Source of the DNA: Candidatus Kuenenia stuttgartensis
GTDB taxonomy: Bacteria; Planctomycetota; Phycisphaerae; Phycisphaerales; SM1A02
DNA: 64,000 bases
NCBI GenBank assembly: GCA_945902075.1
Contig: CAMDMA010000001.1
Location: forward strand, 1-64,000
Reading direction: 5' to 3'
Shown piece after piece: positions 9,617 to 18,299 of this stretch. Both the position numbers and the translations under genes were made by a program. The stretch's first letter is position 1. Every line of letters begins with the position of its first letter. The notes beneath the pieces were generated by a model, which worked only from the letters and a program-made list of their open reading frames with translations, was not told the origin of the DNA and searched no databases.

Positions 9617-10087
9617 ATGTCCTGCCAAGCAACAGTTCTCCGCCGCTTGACCGTCACCGCCTTTGCGGCTTGGATGCTTTTTTGCTGTTGTGAAAAGCGA
9701 GTCTTCGCGGCATTGGTCAGTTGCACTGCAACATCTGCGGCTCCTGACTTGACCGGAGAGGCGTCGACAGCATCCTGCTGCTCCCCACAAAGATGCTGTT
9801 CCGAGTCCTTCGGTCGCCCAGGAGGCGATCAATCGGACGACAGTGCCCCTGGCGAACCGTGGCGTTCCAGCGAGTACTGTGCGGACGGTTGTTGCAACAA
9901 GACACTCTCGCTTCATACCGCGTTTCAACTCGACCTTGATGCGATCGGAACTTTACTTCCTCCGACGGTTGCATCTGAGATCACACTTGCCGCTTCGGAA
10001 ATTCCGCTGTGTGCGAGCTTCGATCGTTCAGACGGCGGTCCACCTTCTCGACTCATTCTCGTTATCTCTGCGCGAATCCGGATCTGA
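9617..10087 (+). CDS. Cysteine-rich exported protein at head of efflux operon
   Basis: About 156 residues from ATG 9617; an in-frame ATG at 9524 would add 31 unlikely-looking residues. The N-terminus has a hydrophobic helix (LTVTAFAAWMLFCCC) that could be a signal or membrane anchor. It is followed by paired cysteines (ASCCSPQRCCSES, ADGCCNKT) and then an ordinary polar tail. No family is recognised. It sits 65 bases upstream of a TolC-like gene, on the same strand. Genes for small Cys- or His-rich periplasmic proteins often precede metal-efflux genes, so a metal- or thiol-related role is possible but unproven. Confidence 0.55.
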   Translation: MSCQATVLRRLTVTAFAAWMLFCCCEKRVFAALVSCTATSAAPDLTGEASTASCCSPQRCCSESFGRPGGDQSDDSAPGEPWRSSEYCADGCCNKTLSLHTAFQLDLDAIGTLLPPTVASEITLAASEIPLCASFDRSDGGPPSRLILVISARIRI

Positions 10088-10152
10088 GCGTCCACCGATG
10101 CCTTGAGGAGCATCGTGAGTGACCACTTTCAGACCCAGTCGCCGAGAAACGC

Positions 10153-11427
10153 ATGCATACGACCACTTTACGCATCGCCGCCTACTGCTTTATCGCAGTC
10201 CTGCCGACGATCTCCTGCGCACCCAGCGCACGCTCCTCTGATCGACAAACGCCCCGATCGGAGCTTGACACCAAGTTTCCCGCGGACTCAACACCGCTCA
10301 ACCTTGAAGCTGTAGCAGCGCGCGCTCTCGCAGTTTCGCCGCGCGTCCAAGCAACAAAATTCCGCGTGATCGCGGCGGCGTCACGCGCTGACGCTGCAGC
10401 ACGACCGCCAGATCCCACGTTGGCGATCGCGCTGGGATTACCGATCGATGGACTCGGAGGAACCGGAATTTCCGCGTCAATCATGGCGAGCCTTGGGTGG
10501 CTCCTTGCACGCGATGCCATCGTCGATGCTGCCGAGCAGGAACGCGAGATTGCAGCTCGTGAGCTCCTCGCGGCTTGTGCAGAAACCGCCGCGGATGCCC
10601 GCCGACTTGCGAGAGTCGTTGTAGCGAACAGCCGAGCGGCTGTCGCGGCCGAGCAGATTCTCGCTGCACACACTCAACTCCTTTTGATTGAACGCACCCG
10701 AGTTGAAGTCGGTGATTCACCACGCCTCGCCGTGAATCAAGCTGAAGGGGACGCCATAGCCGCACAATCGGTACTCGATGGAATCACAGCGGATGTGCAG
10801 CAAGCGAGAATGAGCCTCGCCTCAGTCTTAGACACCCCCATACTTCCTGAGTTTGAGTTGCTCGCTGACGAATCCGTCGCTACTCCGACGATCGCATCGC
10901 TCGAAGTGCTCCTCGCGGAAGTCGCGGTTCAGCGCGCGACCGCAGCACTCGCATCAATCGACACGCCACTCGGAACCAATGCCCAAGTTGGTGCGGGCTA
11001 CATGCGCGATCTTGAGGACCGACAAGCGATCGAAGGATCGATTGGTTTCTCGCTACCAATTTTCCGCCGCGGTTACGAGGTTGCCGCGGCTCAAGCGGAA
11101 CTCGCCGCGCTTGAACAGTCGCTGATCCAAGCACGCCGTACCTCAGCACTCACAAATGATCAGGCGTTACTTGTGCGCACAACAGCTGCGGAGCGTGTGA
11201 AACTTGCGCGTCGCGCCGAGATATCTGCGGGTAAGGTTCTCGCCGCGAAATTGCAATCGCATCTGCTTGGTGAGTCAACGGGAATCGAACTCGCAAGCGC
11301 GCGCGTGGTCGCTGCATCCGCTTGCCTTGAAACCGAACTTCGAACAATCGACCTTGCGGAGGCTGTCGCGCGAATTGAGTCGCGCGTCATCCAGACTCCG
11401 ACCGTCCGCGCCGAGGGAGGTTCGTGA
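10153..11427 (+). CDS. TolC-family outer membrane efflux lipoprotein
   Basis: A 424-residue protein starting MHTTTLRIAAYCFIAVLP with a lipobox (TISC) around residues 19-22, so it is probably a lipoprotein. The body is long alpha-helical, Ala/Glu/Arg-rich sequence in two similar halves. Examples are LEAVAARALAVSPRVQ near the start of half one and VEVLLAEVAVQRATAALASI-like sequence in half two. This matches the TolC/CusC outer-membrane efflux fold. It would form the outer-membrane exit channel of the pump encoded by the next four genes. The stop codon overlaps the start of the adaptor gene (TGATG), showing translational coupling. Confidence 0.85.
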   Translation: MHTTTLRIAAYCFIAVLPTISCAPSARSSDRQTPRSELDTKFPADSTPLNLEAVAARALAVSPRVQATKFRVIAAASRADAAARPPDPTLAIALGLPIDGLGGTGISASIMASLGWLLARDAIVDAAEQEREIAARELLAACAETAADARRLARVVVANSRAAVAAEQILAAHTQLLLIERTRVEVGDSPRLAVNQAEGDAIAAQSVLDGITADVQQARMSLASVLDTPILPEFELLADESVATPTIASLEVLLAEVAVQRATAALASIDTPLGTNAQVGAGYMRDLEDRQAIEGSIGFSLPIFRRGYEVAAAQAELAALEQSLIQARRTSALTNDQALLVRTTAAERVKLARRAEISAGKVLAAKLQSHLLGESTGIELASARVVAASACLETELRTIDLAEAVARIESRVIQTPTVRAEGGS

Positions 11428-12917
11428 TGAAAAACGTCACTCGATTTAACCGCACGAAACTTCTCGCACGCATTGTCGTCCCTGCTGTCCTACTCGGTTC
11501 AACCGCTGCAATTCTCGCATGGACAGGTTCGCGCTTTTTTGAACGAATACCAGATGCCGCGGTGACCCCCGTAGCGTTGGTTGCATCGGACAATTTGGCT
11601 GCTCAGCGCGTGAGCGACGGATTGCAGGCTCCTGGATGGATCGAACCGATGCCTTACGCAACCGATGTTTCATCGCTCCGTGAGGGCGTGATCGCGGAGG
11701 TACACGCGCTTGAAGGTGACCACGTCGAACTCGGCGCCCCACTCTGCACGCTTGAGCGCAAAGGCGAGGAAATCGCGCTTGCGAAGGCAGAAGCTGAACT
11801 TCGAATCGCAAATGCAGAGATCGTCTCTCGCGAGGCGAGTGCCGCGATAGCGGCACGCGAATACGAACTTGCCATCGATGCCGAACGCGCGCAAATCGTT
11901 GCTGATGTGGATGTACTAGAAGCAACGATCATGATCTCGAAAGCAGAATCAGAGATTGCCGAATCCGAGTCGCTGGAGGCAGAGTCGCGGGACGAGTTTG
12001 ATCGGAAACGACGTTTGCTTGATTCGGGGGGATCGAGCGAGGGCGAGGTTCGGCGACTTAGCCTCCGCACAGACGCACTCGCCGCGAAGTGTGCCGCCTT
12101 GCGTCATGAAAAGCTCGGCCGCGAGGCGCGACTTGACGGTGCCAAGGCAATCGCGCACGCCGCACGAATTGCTCGGACTGAACTCCTTCAGGAACGCCGC
12201 GCGCGATCGGAAACTGCCGCAGCAGTCGACAGCGCCATCGCCATGCGTGACGCGAAGAGTGCCGCGCGCGACGAAGCAAGACTCGCACTGGATCGGAGCG
12301 TAGTGCTCGCACCGATCGCAGGCACCGTGCTCAGCCGCGCCGTGCGTCCCGGCTCGCGCATCAATGGCGATTTCGGTGCGATGTTTACGCTCTTCAGCCC
12401 AGATGCACTACAGGTCCGCTGCGATATTCCACTCAAAGACGCAGCAAAGATTGCGCTCGGACTCGAAGCAGAGATCCGTGTTGATGCCCTCCCCGATCGT
12501 GTCTTCAAGGGAAAGTTGATTCGTATTGTTCCGCAGGGTGATGTCCAAAAAAATACCGTGCAATGCAAGGTTTCAATCGACTCGCCGGATGATGTGCTTC
12601 GACCCGACATGCTTGCCCGGGTACGCATCGACGGAGCGCCTGTACAGGGCGGTTCACGGACGAACGAGGCAATCGCCATTCCAGCTGAGGCACTGCGATC
12701 GCGCTCTTCACTCGCTGGAGAAGTACTTCTTGCAATTCCTGATGGCGGTGCCGCGCGAACGGAACTCCGCGCCGTCGTCATCGGCGACGGAAGGGCCAAC
12801 GGCTGGATTGAAATTTCTGCTGGCCTTTCTGCCGGTGATCGCGTTGTGCTTGACTCAAGCATCAAAGCTGGATCTCGCATTCGCCCGATCGAAACACCGA
12901 AAGGGGAAGCACCGTGA
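11427..12917 (+). CDS. HlyD/MacA-family periplasmic adaptor of an efflux pump
   Basis: About 496 residues, with one N-terminal membrane anchor (ARIVVPAVLLGSTAAILAW). A split lipoyl/barrel-sandwich domain follows: LREGVIAEVHALEGDHVELGAPL before a long coiled coil (residues ~110-280), and VVLAPIAGTVLSRAVRPGSRI after it. The beta-barrel and membrane-proximal domains end the protein (AIAIPAEALRSR, ISAGLSAGDRVVLDS). The adaptor bridges the inner-membrane ABC complex and the TolC-like channel. ATG 11427 overlaps the upstream stop by one base; a GTG just before is also in frame. The 3' end overlaps the ATPase start by four bases (GTGA). Confidence 0.9.
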   Translation: MKNVTRFNRTKLLARIVVPAVLLGSTAAILAWTGSRFFERIPDAAVTPVALVASDNLAAQRVSDGLQAPGWIEPMPYATDVSSLREGVIAEVHALEGDHVELGAPLCTLERKGEEIALAKAEAELRIANAEIVSREASAAIAAREYELAIDAERAQIVADVDVLEATIMISKAESEIAESESLEAESRDEFDRKRRLLDSGGSSEGEVRRLSLRTDALAAKCAALRHEKLGREARLDGAKAIAHAARIARTELLQERRARSETAAAVDSAIAMRDAKSAARDEARLALDRSVVLAPIAGTVLSRAVRPGSRINGDFGAMFTLFSPDALQVRCDIPLKDAAKIALGLEAEIRVDALPDRVFKGKLIRIVPQGDVQKNTVQCKVSIDSPDDVLRPDMLARVRIDGAPVQGGSRTNEAIAIPAEALRSRSSLAGEVLLAIPDGGAARTELRAVVIGDGRANGWIEISAGLSAGDRVVLDSSIKAGSRIRPIETPKGEAP

Positions 12918-13633
12918 ATAACACGCGCGAGCCATTTATCCGATGCACGGGTCTTACCAAAATCTATCGCAAGGGAGACCAAGAAATTATTCCCTTGAGC
13001 GGACTCAACCTCGTGATCGAGCGCGGTGCTTTTGTCTCACTCATGGGTCCATCGGGGTCCGGCAAGACGACCCTTCTCAATCTGCTCGCTGGTATTGACT
13101 CAGTGACCAGCGGTGAGCTTTGGATCGGGACCAATGATGTTGCACGGATGTCACGACGCCAACTGGCTTCGTGGCGGGCGCATGAGATCGGCATTATCTT
13201 TCAGTCGTACAATCTCGTTCCTGTACTTACCGCGTACGAAAACGTGGAACTACCGCTTCTTCTCCACAACATGGGAAAAAAAGAACGAGCGGAACGCGTA
13301 ATGGCGGCGCTCGAGACTGTCGCCCTCGTTGATCGTGCAGACCACTTTCCTCGCCAACTTTCGGGTGGACAAGAGCAGCGGGTTGCCATTGCTCGTGCGA
13401 TCGTGGCCGATCCTCCACTTCTTCTTGCGGACGAGCCAACGGGTGATCTCGATCGCGCGAGTGCAGACATGGTTCTTGGGTTGCTCGACACGCTTCACCG
13501 GGCGCGCGGTAGAACGATCGTCATGGTTACCCATGATCCACTCGCAGCATCGCACGCGGAACGGCAGTTGCACCTCGAGAAGGGAACCCTCGCGCGAACC
13601 GTCAGGCACGGGGACGCGGAGGCATTACTGTGA
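12914..13633 (+). CDS. ABC transporter ATP-binding protein, MacB/LolD type
   Basis: A 239-residue ATPase with every expected motif: Walker [14 protein letters not shown]-loop [18 protein letters not shown], signature [14 protein letters not shown] (the usual second Q changed to E), Walker [13 protein letters not shown] and the H-loop MVTHDP. The spacing and the [17 protein letters not shown] segment are typical of the MacB/LolD/FtsE group that works with FtsX-type permeases. It energises the pump encoded by this operon. The GTG start overlaps the adaptor stop, and the last codons overlap the permease start, so translation is coupled on both sides. Confidence 0.93.
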   Translation: MNNTREPFIRCTGLTKIYRKGDQEIIPLSGLNLVIERGAFVSLMGPSGSGKTTLLNLLAGIDSVTSGELWIGTNDVARMSRRQLASWRAHEIGIIFQSYNLVPVLTAYENVELPLLLHNMGKKERAERVMAALETVALVDRADHFPRQLSGGQEQRVAIARAIVADPPLLLADEPTGDLDRASADMVLGLLDTLHRARGRTIVMVTHDPLAASHAERQLHLEKGTLARTVRHGDAEALL

Positions 13634-14784
13634 CCGTGCTTCGCACCGCCCTTCTCGCAGTACGCATCCTTGCTCGAAGTCGCGTTCGCGCTTCTCTCGC
13701 GGTGCTTGGTATCGCTGTCGCTGTATTTTTACTCTGCGCCGAGCGAGCCGTGCATAGCGGCGTCGCAGAGGCGACCTCGGCGACTGAGCGCGACACTCGG
13801 CTTGTCGTCTATCGCGCGAATCGTTTTTGTCCGTTCACGAGTCGCATACCGGAACGCTACGTTGACGACATTGTCAAGATTCCCGGCGTACGTAGCGCGG
13901 TCCCGATGCAGATCGTCGTTTCAAACTGTCGCGCGAGTCTCGATGTCGTCGTCTTTCGTGGTGTGCGCGCGACCGATGCCGAGCGGGTGATCGGCCAACG
14001 CGTGCGTTTTTTAAGCGGCTCGATGGCAGAATTTCTTGCCCGCGGTGATGCAGCACTTGTCGGCAGCGCACTCGCCGATCGACGCCGTCTCAATATTGGT
14101 GACCGATTTCAGTCCGCCGGCGTCGATGTGATCGTCGCTGGCGTCGTTGAAGCCGATAGCCTTCAAGACCGGAACGCCTGCTACGTTCATCTTCCATTTC
14201 TCCAAGATGCAGCTGGAGGAGTGCAAGGTGGTGAAGTAACCCAGTTTGAAGTCGAGGTCGACGATCCCAAGCAGCTTGTTCAAGTTGCATCCTCGATCGA
14301 TGAGTTGTTCGCGACTGACCGAGCTCCAACCTCGACGCGACCGGAAAAAGCCTTTGTTGCACGAGCTGCAGAAGATCTTGTCGCCATCGCTGCCTTTGCG
14401 GGCTGGCTTGGTATTGGCGCGCTTGTCGCTGTATTTGCACTCGTCGCCAATGCCATCGTCCTCTCACTAGAAGCTCGGACACGCGAAATCGCGGTACTGC
14501 AGTCGCTCGGATTCACAGGTCCGCTTGTTGCTTGGAGTATCGTCGTCGAGAGCCTAGTGATCGCGCTTCTCGGCAGCATTGTTGGTGGTGGCGCAGCGTA
14601 CGCAGTGCTTGCGTTCGGACATTTCGGTCTTGGTGCAGAGGGGGTCGTCGTAGAGTTTCGCCCGTCCCTTTTGGTGACAGCGACTGCGATTTCTCTTGCT
14701 TCGCTTGTCGGCATCGCCGCAGGGTTCGTACCGGCGATTTCAGTCGCTCGCAGGAGCATCGTGGAAGGGCTGAAAGCCGCATGA
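13630..14784 (+). CDS. ABC transporter permease, FtsX/MacB type (first of two)
   Basis: A 384-residue protein with one N-terminal membrane helix, then a large periplasmic domain (residues ~45-255). Three C-terminal helices follow, containing the FtsX-like loop SLEARTREIAVLQSLGFTGP. The topology is that of MacB-like mechanotransmission permeases rather than a substrate-channel importer. The GTG start overlaps the ATPase stop (GTGA). It would form a heterodimer with the next gene's product, since the operon encodes two different permeases and one ATPase. The transported substrate is not identifiable. Confidence 0.9.
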   Translation: MTVLRTALLAVRILARSRVRASLAVLGIAVAVFLLCAERAVHSGVAEATSATERDTRLVVYRANRFCPFTSRIPERYVDDIVKIPGVRSAVPMQIVVSNCRASLDVVVFRGVRATDAERVIGQRVRFLSGSMAEFLARGDAALVGSALADRRRLNIGDRFQSAGVDVIVAGVVEADSLQDRNACYVHLPFLQDAAGGVQGGEVTQFEVEVDDPKQLVQVASSIDELFATDRAPTSTRPEKAFVARAAEDLVAIAAFAGWLGIGALVAVFALVANAIVLSLEARTREIAVLQSLGFTGPLVAWSIVVESLVIALLGSIVGGGAAYAVLAFGHFGLGAEGVVVEFRPSLLVTATAISLASLVGIAAGFVPAISVARRSIVEGLKAA

Positions 14785-15950
14785 AACTCCTCCCATTCGA
14801 TTACGCGATCAGGAATCTCGGCCGCTCACCGAAGCGCCTCGCACTCGTTGCATCCGGAAGCGCGCTCGTCTCGCTTTTGGTCCTCGGAGCCGTCGCGTTT
14901 GCGCGCGGAATGGAATCCGCATTCTCAGCAAGCGGGCTCGAGACTAATGCGCTCGTCCTCGGCTCCGGAAGCGAAGAGAGCATCGAACGCAGCGAGATCC
15001 CGCCGTCAACAGCGGGAATACTCGCTGCGAGTGTCGAGGGCCTTGCCGTCTTCGCAGGTCGTCCGGTCGTTTCGCCTGAGATCGTCGTCGCGCTGCCTGT
15101 CGAGGTCTCTCGGGAACGCACGGAAGGCGACACGCTCGAGACGGCACCCCCGATCCTCGTGCGCGGCTTCGAGCAAATGGCATTCATTGCGCATCCACAG
15201 TTGCGCCTTGTCGAGGGTCGATGGCCTACAAGTGGGAGCGATGAGATTACCGCGGGACGCGAGGCACTCGCGAAACTTGGCGGTGGCTCTCCCGGCGACA
15301 CGGTGCTAATCGCGGGGGTTCCATTCGAGATCACTGGAATTTTTGACGCACATGGCACTGCGATGCATGGTGAGCTTTGGATGCAACTCGACCGACTTTC
15401 GCAACTGACCCAGCGCACAACACATTCCTGCGTTGTTGTCGCGCTTGGAGCGGCAGAGTTTGACGACATCGAAGCCTTCACCGCATCGCGGCTTGACCTC
15501 GAAACGATCGCGATGCGCGAGAGTGCGTATTACAAGCAACTCAACGCATTCTTCGCACCGATTCGAATGCTCGTCATCGCCACTGCGCTGCTCGTCTCAA
15601 CGGGGGGCGTGCTTGGTGGCATCAATGCGATGTATGCCGCATTTTCTTCACGTGTTCGTGAGGTAGGAACATTGCAGGCGCTTGGATTTTCTCGCGGCGC
15701 GATCGCGCTTTCGCTCATCACTGAGTCGACAGTTGCGTGTATCGGCGGCTCGCTCGCAGCGTGCGTCGTCGGACGAATCGTGCTTGATGGAATCGCCGTT
15801 CGCTTTTCAATGGGCTCGTTCGGCCTGACCGTCGACGCACAGGGAATCCTCGCTGCGCTGCTCGCTGGCACACTGCTTGGGATCATCGGTGCGCTCCCGG
15901 CAATCCTTCGCTCACTCTCGCTTTCCATTCCGACCGCACTTCGGTCGTAA
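14781..15950 (+). CDS. ABC transporter permease, FtsX/MacB type (second of two)
   Basis: A 389-residue protein from ATG 14781, which overlaps the upstream stop (ATGA); the frame is open further upstream but that part is not coding. It starts MKLLPFDYAIRNLGRSPKRLALV, a standard FtsX-permease opening. It then has a periplasmic domain and three C-terminal helices with the loop SSRVREVGTLQALGFSRGAIALS. It is a paralogue of the permease encoded just before it and probably pairs with it. With the TolC-like lipoprotein, the adaptor and the ATPase it completes a tripartite MacAB-TolC-like exporter. Confidence 0.9.
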   Translation: MKLLPFDYAIRNLGRSPKRLALVASGSALVSLLVLGAVAFARGMESAFSASGLETNALVLGSGSEESIERSEIPPSTAGILAASVEGLAVFAGRPVVSPEIVVALPVEVSRERTEGDTLETAPPILVRGFEQMAFIAHPQLRLVEGRWPTSGSDEITAGREALAKLGGGSPGDTVLIAGVPFEITGIFDAHGTAMHGELWMQLDRLSQLTQRTTHSCVVVALGAAEFDDIEAFTASRLDLETIAMRESAYYKQLNAFFAPIRMLVIATALLVSTGGVLGGINAMYAAFSSRVREVGTLQALGFSRGAIALSLITESTVACIGGSLAACVVGRIVLDGIAVRFSMGSFGLTVDAQGILAALLAGTLLGIIGALPAILRSLSLSIPTALRS

Positions 15951-15982
15951 ACTCCTCTCGAAACTACCAATCGGAGATCACT

Positions 15983-16510
15983 ATGTTTTCTTTCCTTGCC
16001 TCACTCGCGCTCGCATTTGTTCTTCCGCAGGCAACGCCAGCCGCTCCTGCGCCGAAAATTCCAACCACCGTTTTTGTAACGGAGAAACCGAAAGAAGCGA
16101 AGAGTGTCGCGGTCACCAAGAAGAGTGCGAAGAAGGGTGATACCGTCGTTATCGAGGCAAAAATTGGCGGACGTGCTGAGCCGTTTGTTAAAAATCGAGC
16201 CATCATGATGGTCGCGGATCGGAGCCTCAAGAGTTGTGATCAGATTCCGGGCGACAACTGCGCCAAGCCCTGGGATTACTGCTGCGAACCGCCGGAGTCG
16301 AAAAAGGCAAACCTCATGACCCTGCAGTTTGTCGGGGAAGATGGAAAGCCGCTCAAAGTCGGTGCTCAATCTGTTGGCGGACTCGAGCCGCTGGGGCTCG
16401 TCGTCTTCGAGGGAACCGTCGCGGAGAAAGACGAACAAGGAACGTTTGTCGTTACCGTGAAGCGAATCTTCGTGGAAGCGCCAGCGGGAAAACCAGTCAA
16501 AAAGTCGTAG
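15983..16510 (+). CDS. Small secreted protein of unknown function, end of efflux operon
   Basis: A 175-residue protein 32 bases after the second permease. It has a short signal peptide (MFSFLASLALAFVLPQATPA), then a Lys/Ala/Pro-rich linker. A compact domain follows, containing VVIEAKIGGRAEPFVKNRAI and a cysteine/tryptophan cluster (KSCDQIPGDNC, KPWDYCCEPPES). The beta-rich feel of the domain suggests an OB-like or similar small fold, but I cannot name a family. Its place in the operon suggests a periplasmic role with the pump. The cysteines could form disulfides or bind metal. Confidence 0.7.
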   Translation: MFSFLASLALAFVLPQATPAAPAPKIPTTVFVTEKPKEAKSVAVTKKSAKKGDTVVIEAKIGGRAEPFVKNRAIMMVADRSLKSCDQIPGDNCAKPWDYCCEPPESKKANLMTLQFVGEDGKPLKVGAQSVGGLEPLGLVVFEGTVAEKDEQGTFVVTVKRIFVEAPAGKPVKKS

Positions 16511-16534
16511 CCGCACACGCGTTACATTGCGCGC

Positions 16535-18055
16535 ATGCTTGCCAGCGAACCACTTTTCCTCGGACTCGACATCGGAACCAGCGGAACGAAGTGCGTCGTC
16601 ATCGATGCATGTGGCCTCATTGTTGCAGAGGCGACAGGTGATCATCCCGTCTCGTATCCGAAGCCGGGATGGAGCGAGCAAAATCCTGAAGACTGGTGGA
16701 AATCCACGCTGTCTGCCGTTCGTGAGGCAGTCGCCCACGTTCCGAATGCTGCGGCGCGCATTGAAAGTATCGGCCTTTCGGGTCAGATGCACGGTCTCGT
16801 CGCGGTCGACGCGCAAGGTGACACAGTCCGACCGTGCATTCTCTGGAACGACTCACGGAGTACGGAGATCTGTTCGCGACTTCAGGAGCGTGAGCCGGGG
16901 CTTGCGACACTTTTGCAAACGACGGGAAACCGAGTTTTCCCCGGCTTTCAAGGCCCGAAGTTGCTCTGGATGCGCGAGCATGAGCCGGCTGCGTTTGCGC
17001 GGACCGCAAAGGCACTCCTGCCGAAAGATTGGCTCCGCTACCGGCTTTCAAATGCGTTTATGTCTGAACCGAGCGATGCCTCGGGAACCGCGATGTTCGA
17101 CTGCGCGCGAAGAAACTGGTCCGTGGACATGATGGAAATCACGGGACTTTCGCGCACACTCTTCCCGGAGGTCGCTGAGTCTCCGGTCCTTACTACACGG
17201 CTTTCTGCGGAAGCTGCCCGCGCGCTCGGTCTGCGCGCGGGAATCGGTATCGCGGGCGGAGCTGGTGATCAGGCGGCGGCGGCCGTCGGCAGTGGCATCG
17301 TGTCGGAGGGCACGGTGAGTTGCACTATCGGGACTTCTGGCGTCGTCTTTGCCGCAAGTGAAACGTGGCGCCCTACGCCAAACGGAGAGCTTCATGCGTT
17401 TTGCCACGCCGTCCCAAATCGCTGGCATCTGATGGGCGTGATGCTGTCTGCCGGCGGAAGTCTGAGATGGTTCAGGGATACTCTCGCTCCCGACGCGCGT
17501 CACGAGGCCGCGTCACGCGGAATCGATGCGTATGAAGTGCTCGCCGAACGTGCTGCGCGCGCAACGATCGGAAGCGAAGGACTTGTCTTTCTCCCCTACC
17601 TCACCGGCGAACGCTGCCCCATTCCGGATCCTGCGATTCGTGGAGGTTTCGCGGGTCTTGATATTTCTCACAACCGCGACCATCTCGCGCGTGCAACGTT
17701 CGAGGGCATCACTGCGGGGCTCGCCGGCAACGTTGATTTGATGCGCGCGCTTGGAGTGGCTGTCCGTGAGGTCCGGATTTCTGGCGGTGGCGCGCGAAGC
17801 CCGTTCTGGCGCTCAATGTGCGCGGATATGTTTGATGCGCGTGTGACGCTTCTCGCCAGCGATGCAAGCGGTGCGTTCGGCGTTGCTCTGCTCGCTGCGG
17901 TCGGAGCAGGCGTCTTCCCAACGGTCGACGCTGCATGCGCCGCAACTGTGCGCACACACGGCGGGCAGTCCCAGGACAGCGCGCATGTTGCCGCCTACAC
18001 AACCGTCAAAGCGCGTTGCGCACTCGCGGCCCAACGCGCGCTTGGCACAGCGTGA
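16535..18055 (+). CDS. xylB: Xylulokinase (FGGY family)
   Basis: A 506-residue FGGY carbohydrate kinase. The N-terminal ATPase lobe starts LFLGLDIGTSGTKCVVID and contains IGLSGQMHGLVAVD and ILWNDSRST, which are typical of D-xylulokinase. The C-terminal lobe has CTIGTSGVVFAAS, LPYLTGERCPIPDP, GGFAGLDISHNRDHLARATFEG and ISGGGARSPFWRSMCADM. It should phosphorylate D-xylulose to xylulose 5-phosphate for the pentose phosphate pathway. No xylose isomerase or transporter is nearby, so it is an orphan kinase here. A different ketose substrate within the family cannot be excluded. Confidence 0.92.
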   Translation: MLASEPLFLGLDIGTSGTKCVVIDACGLIVAEATGDHPVSYPKPGWSEQNPEDWWKSTLSAVREAVAHVPNAAARIESIGLSGQMHGLVAVDAQGDTVRPCILWNDSRSTEICSRLQEREPGLATLLQTTGNRVFPGFQGPKLLWMREHEPAAFARTAKALLPKDWLRYRLSNAFMSEPSDASGTAMFDCARRNWSVDMMEITGLSRTLFPEVAESPVLTTRLSAEAARALGLRAGIGIAGGAGDQAAAAVGSGIVSEGTVSCTIGTSGVVFAASETWRPTPNGELHAFCHAVPNRWHLMGVMLSAGGSLRWFRDTLAPDARHEAASRGIDAYEVLAERAARATIGSEGLVFLPYLTGERCPIPDPAIRGGFAGLDISHNRDHLARATFEGITAGLAGNVDLMRALGVAVREVRISGGGARSPFWRSMCADMFDARVTLLASDASGAFGVALLAAVGAGVFPTVDAACAATVRTHGGQSQDSAHVAAYTTVKARCALAAQRALGTA

Positions 18056-18079
18056 TCGCAGAGCGTACGATCCAAAGCG

Positions 18080-18256
18080 ATGACTGTTCTCATCACCATT
18101 CTTCGCTACCTCGTCGCAATCGGCGGCATGGCCTTCGTCGCGTGGCTCGCGTGGAAACTGGTCAATCGCCAAGAAGCAAAAGATCGCGATTTCCAGCGCA
18201 AACTTGATGAAGACGATGCGCGCGCGGCGAAGGGGCGATTCGGTCCACCCCGCTGA
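18080..18256 (+). CDS. Tiny single-pass membrane protein
   Basis: An ATG at 18080 opens a 58-codon frame ending at 18256. It reads as one membrane helix (ILRYLVAIGGMAFVAWLAW) followed by a short, highly charged tail (residues 31-58, rich in Lys, Asp, Arg and Glu). Such a clean helix-plus-charged-tail arrangement, and its position 24 bases after xylB, support a real gene. Function unknown. Confidence 0.5.
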   Translation: MTVLITILRYLVAIGGMAFVAWLAWKLVNRQEAKDRDFQRKLDEDDARAAKGRFGPPR

Positions 18257-18299
18257 CACATGCTAGAAAAGCGTGCGGGTCGACCACCTTGGGCATAGG

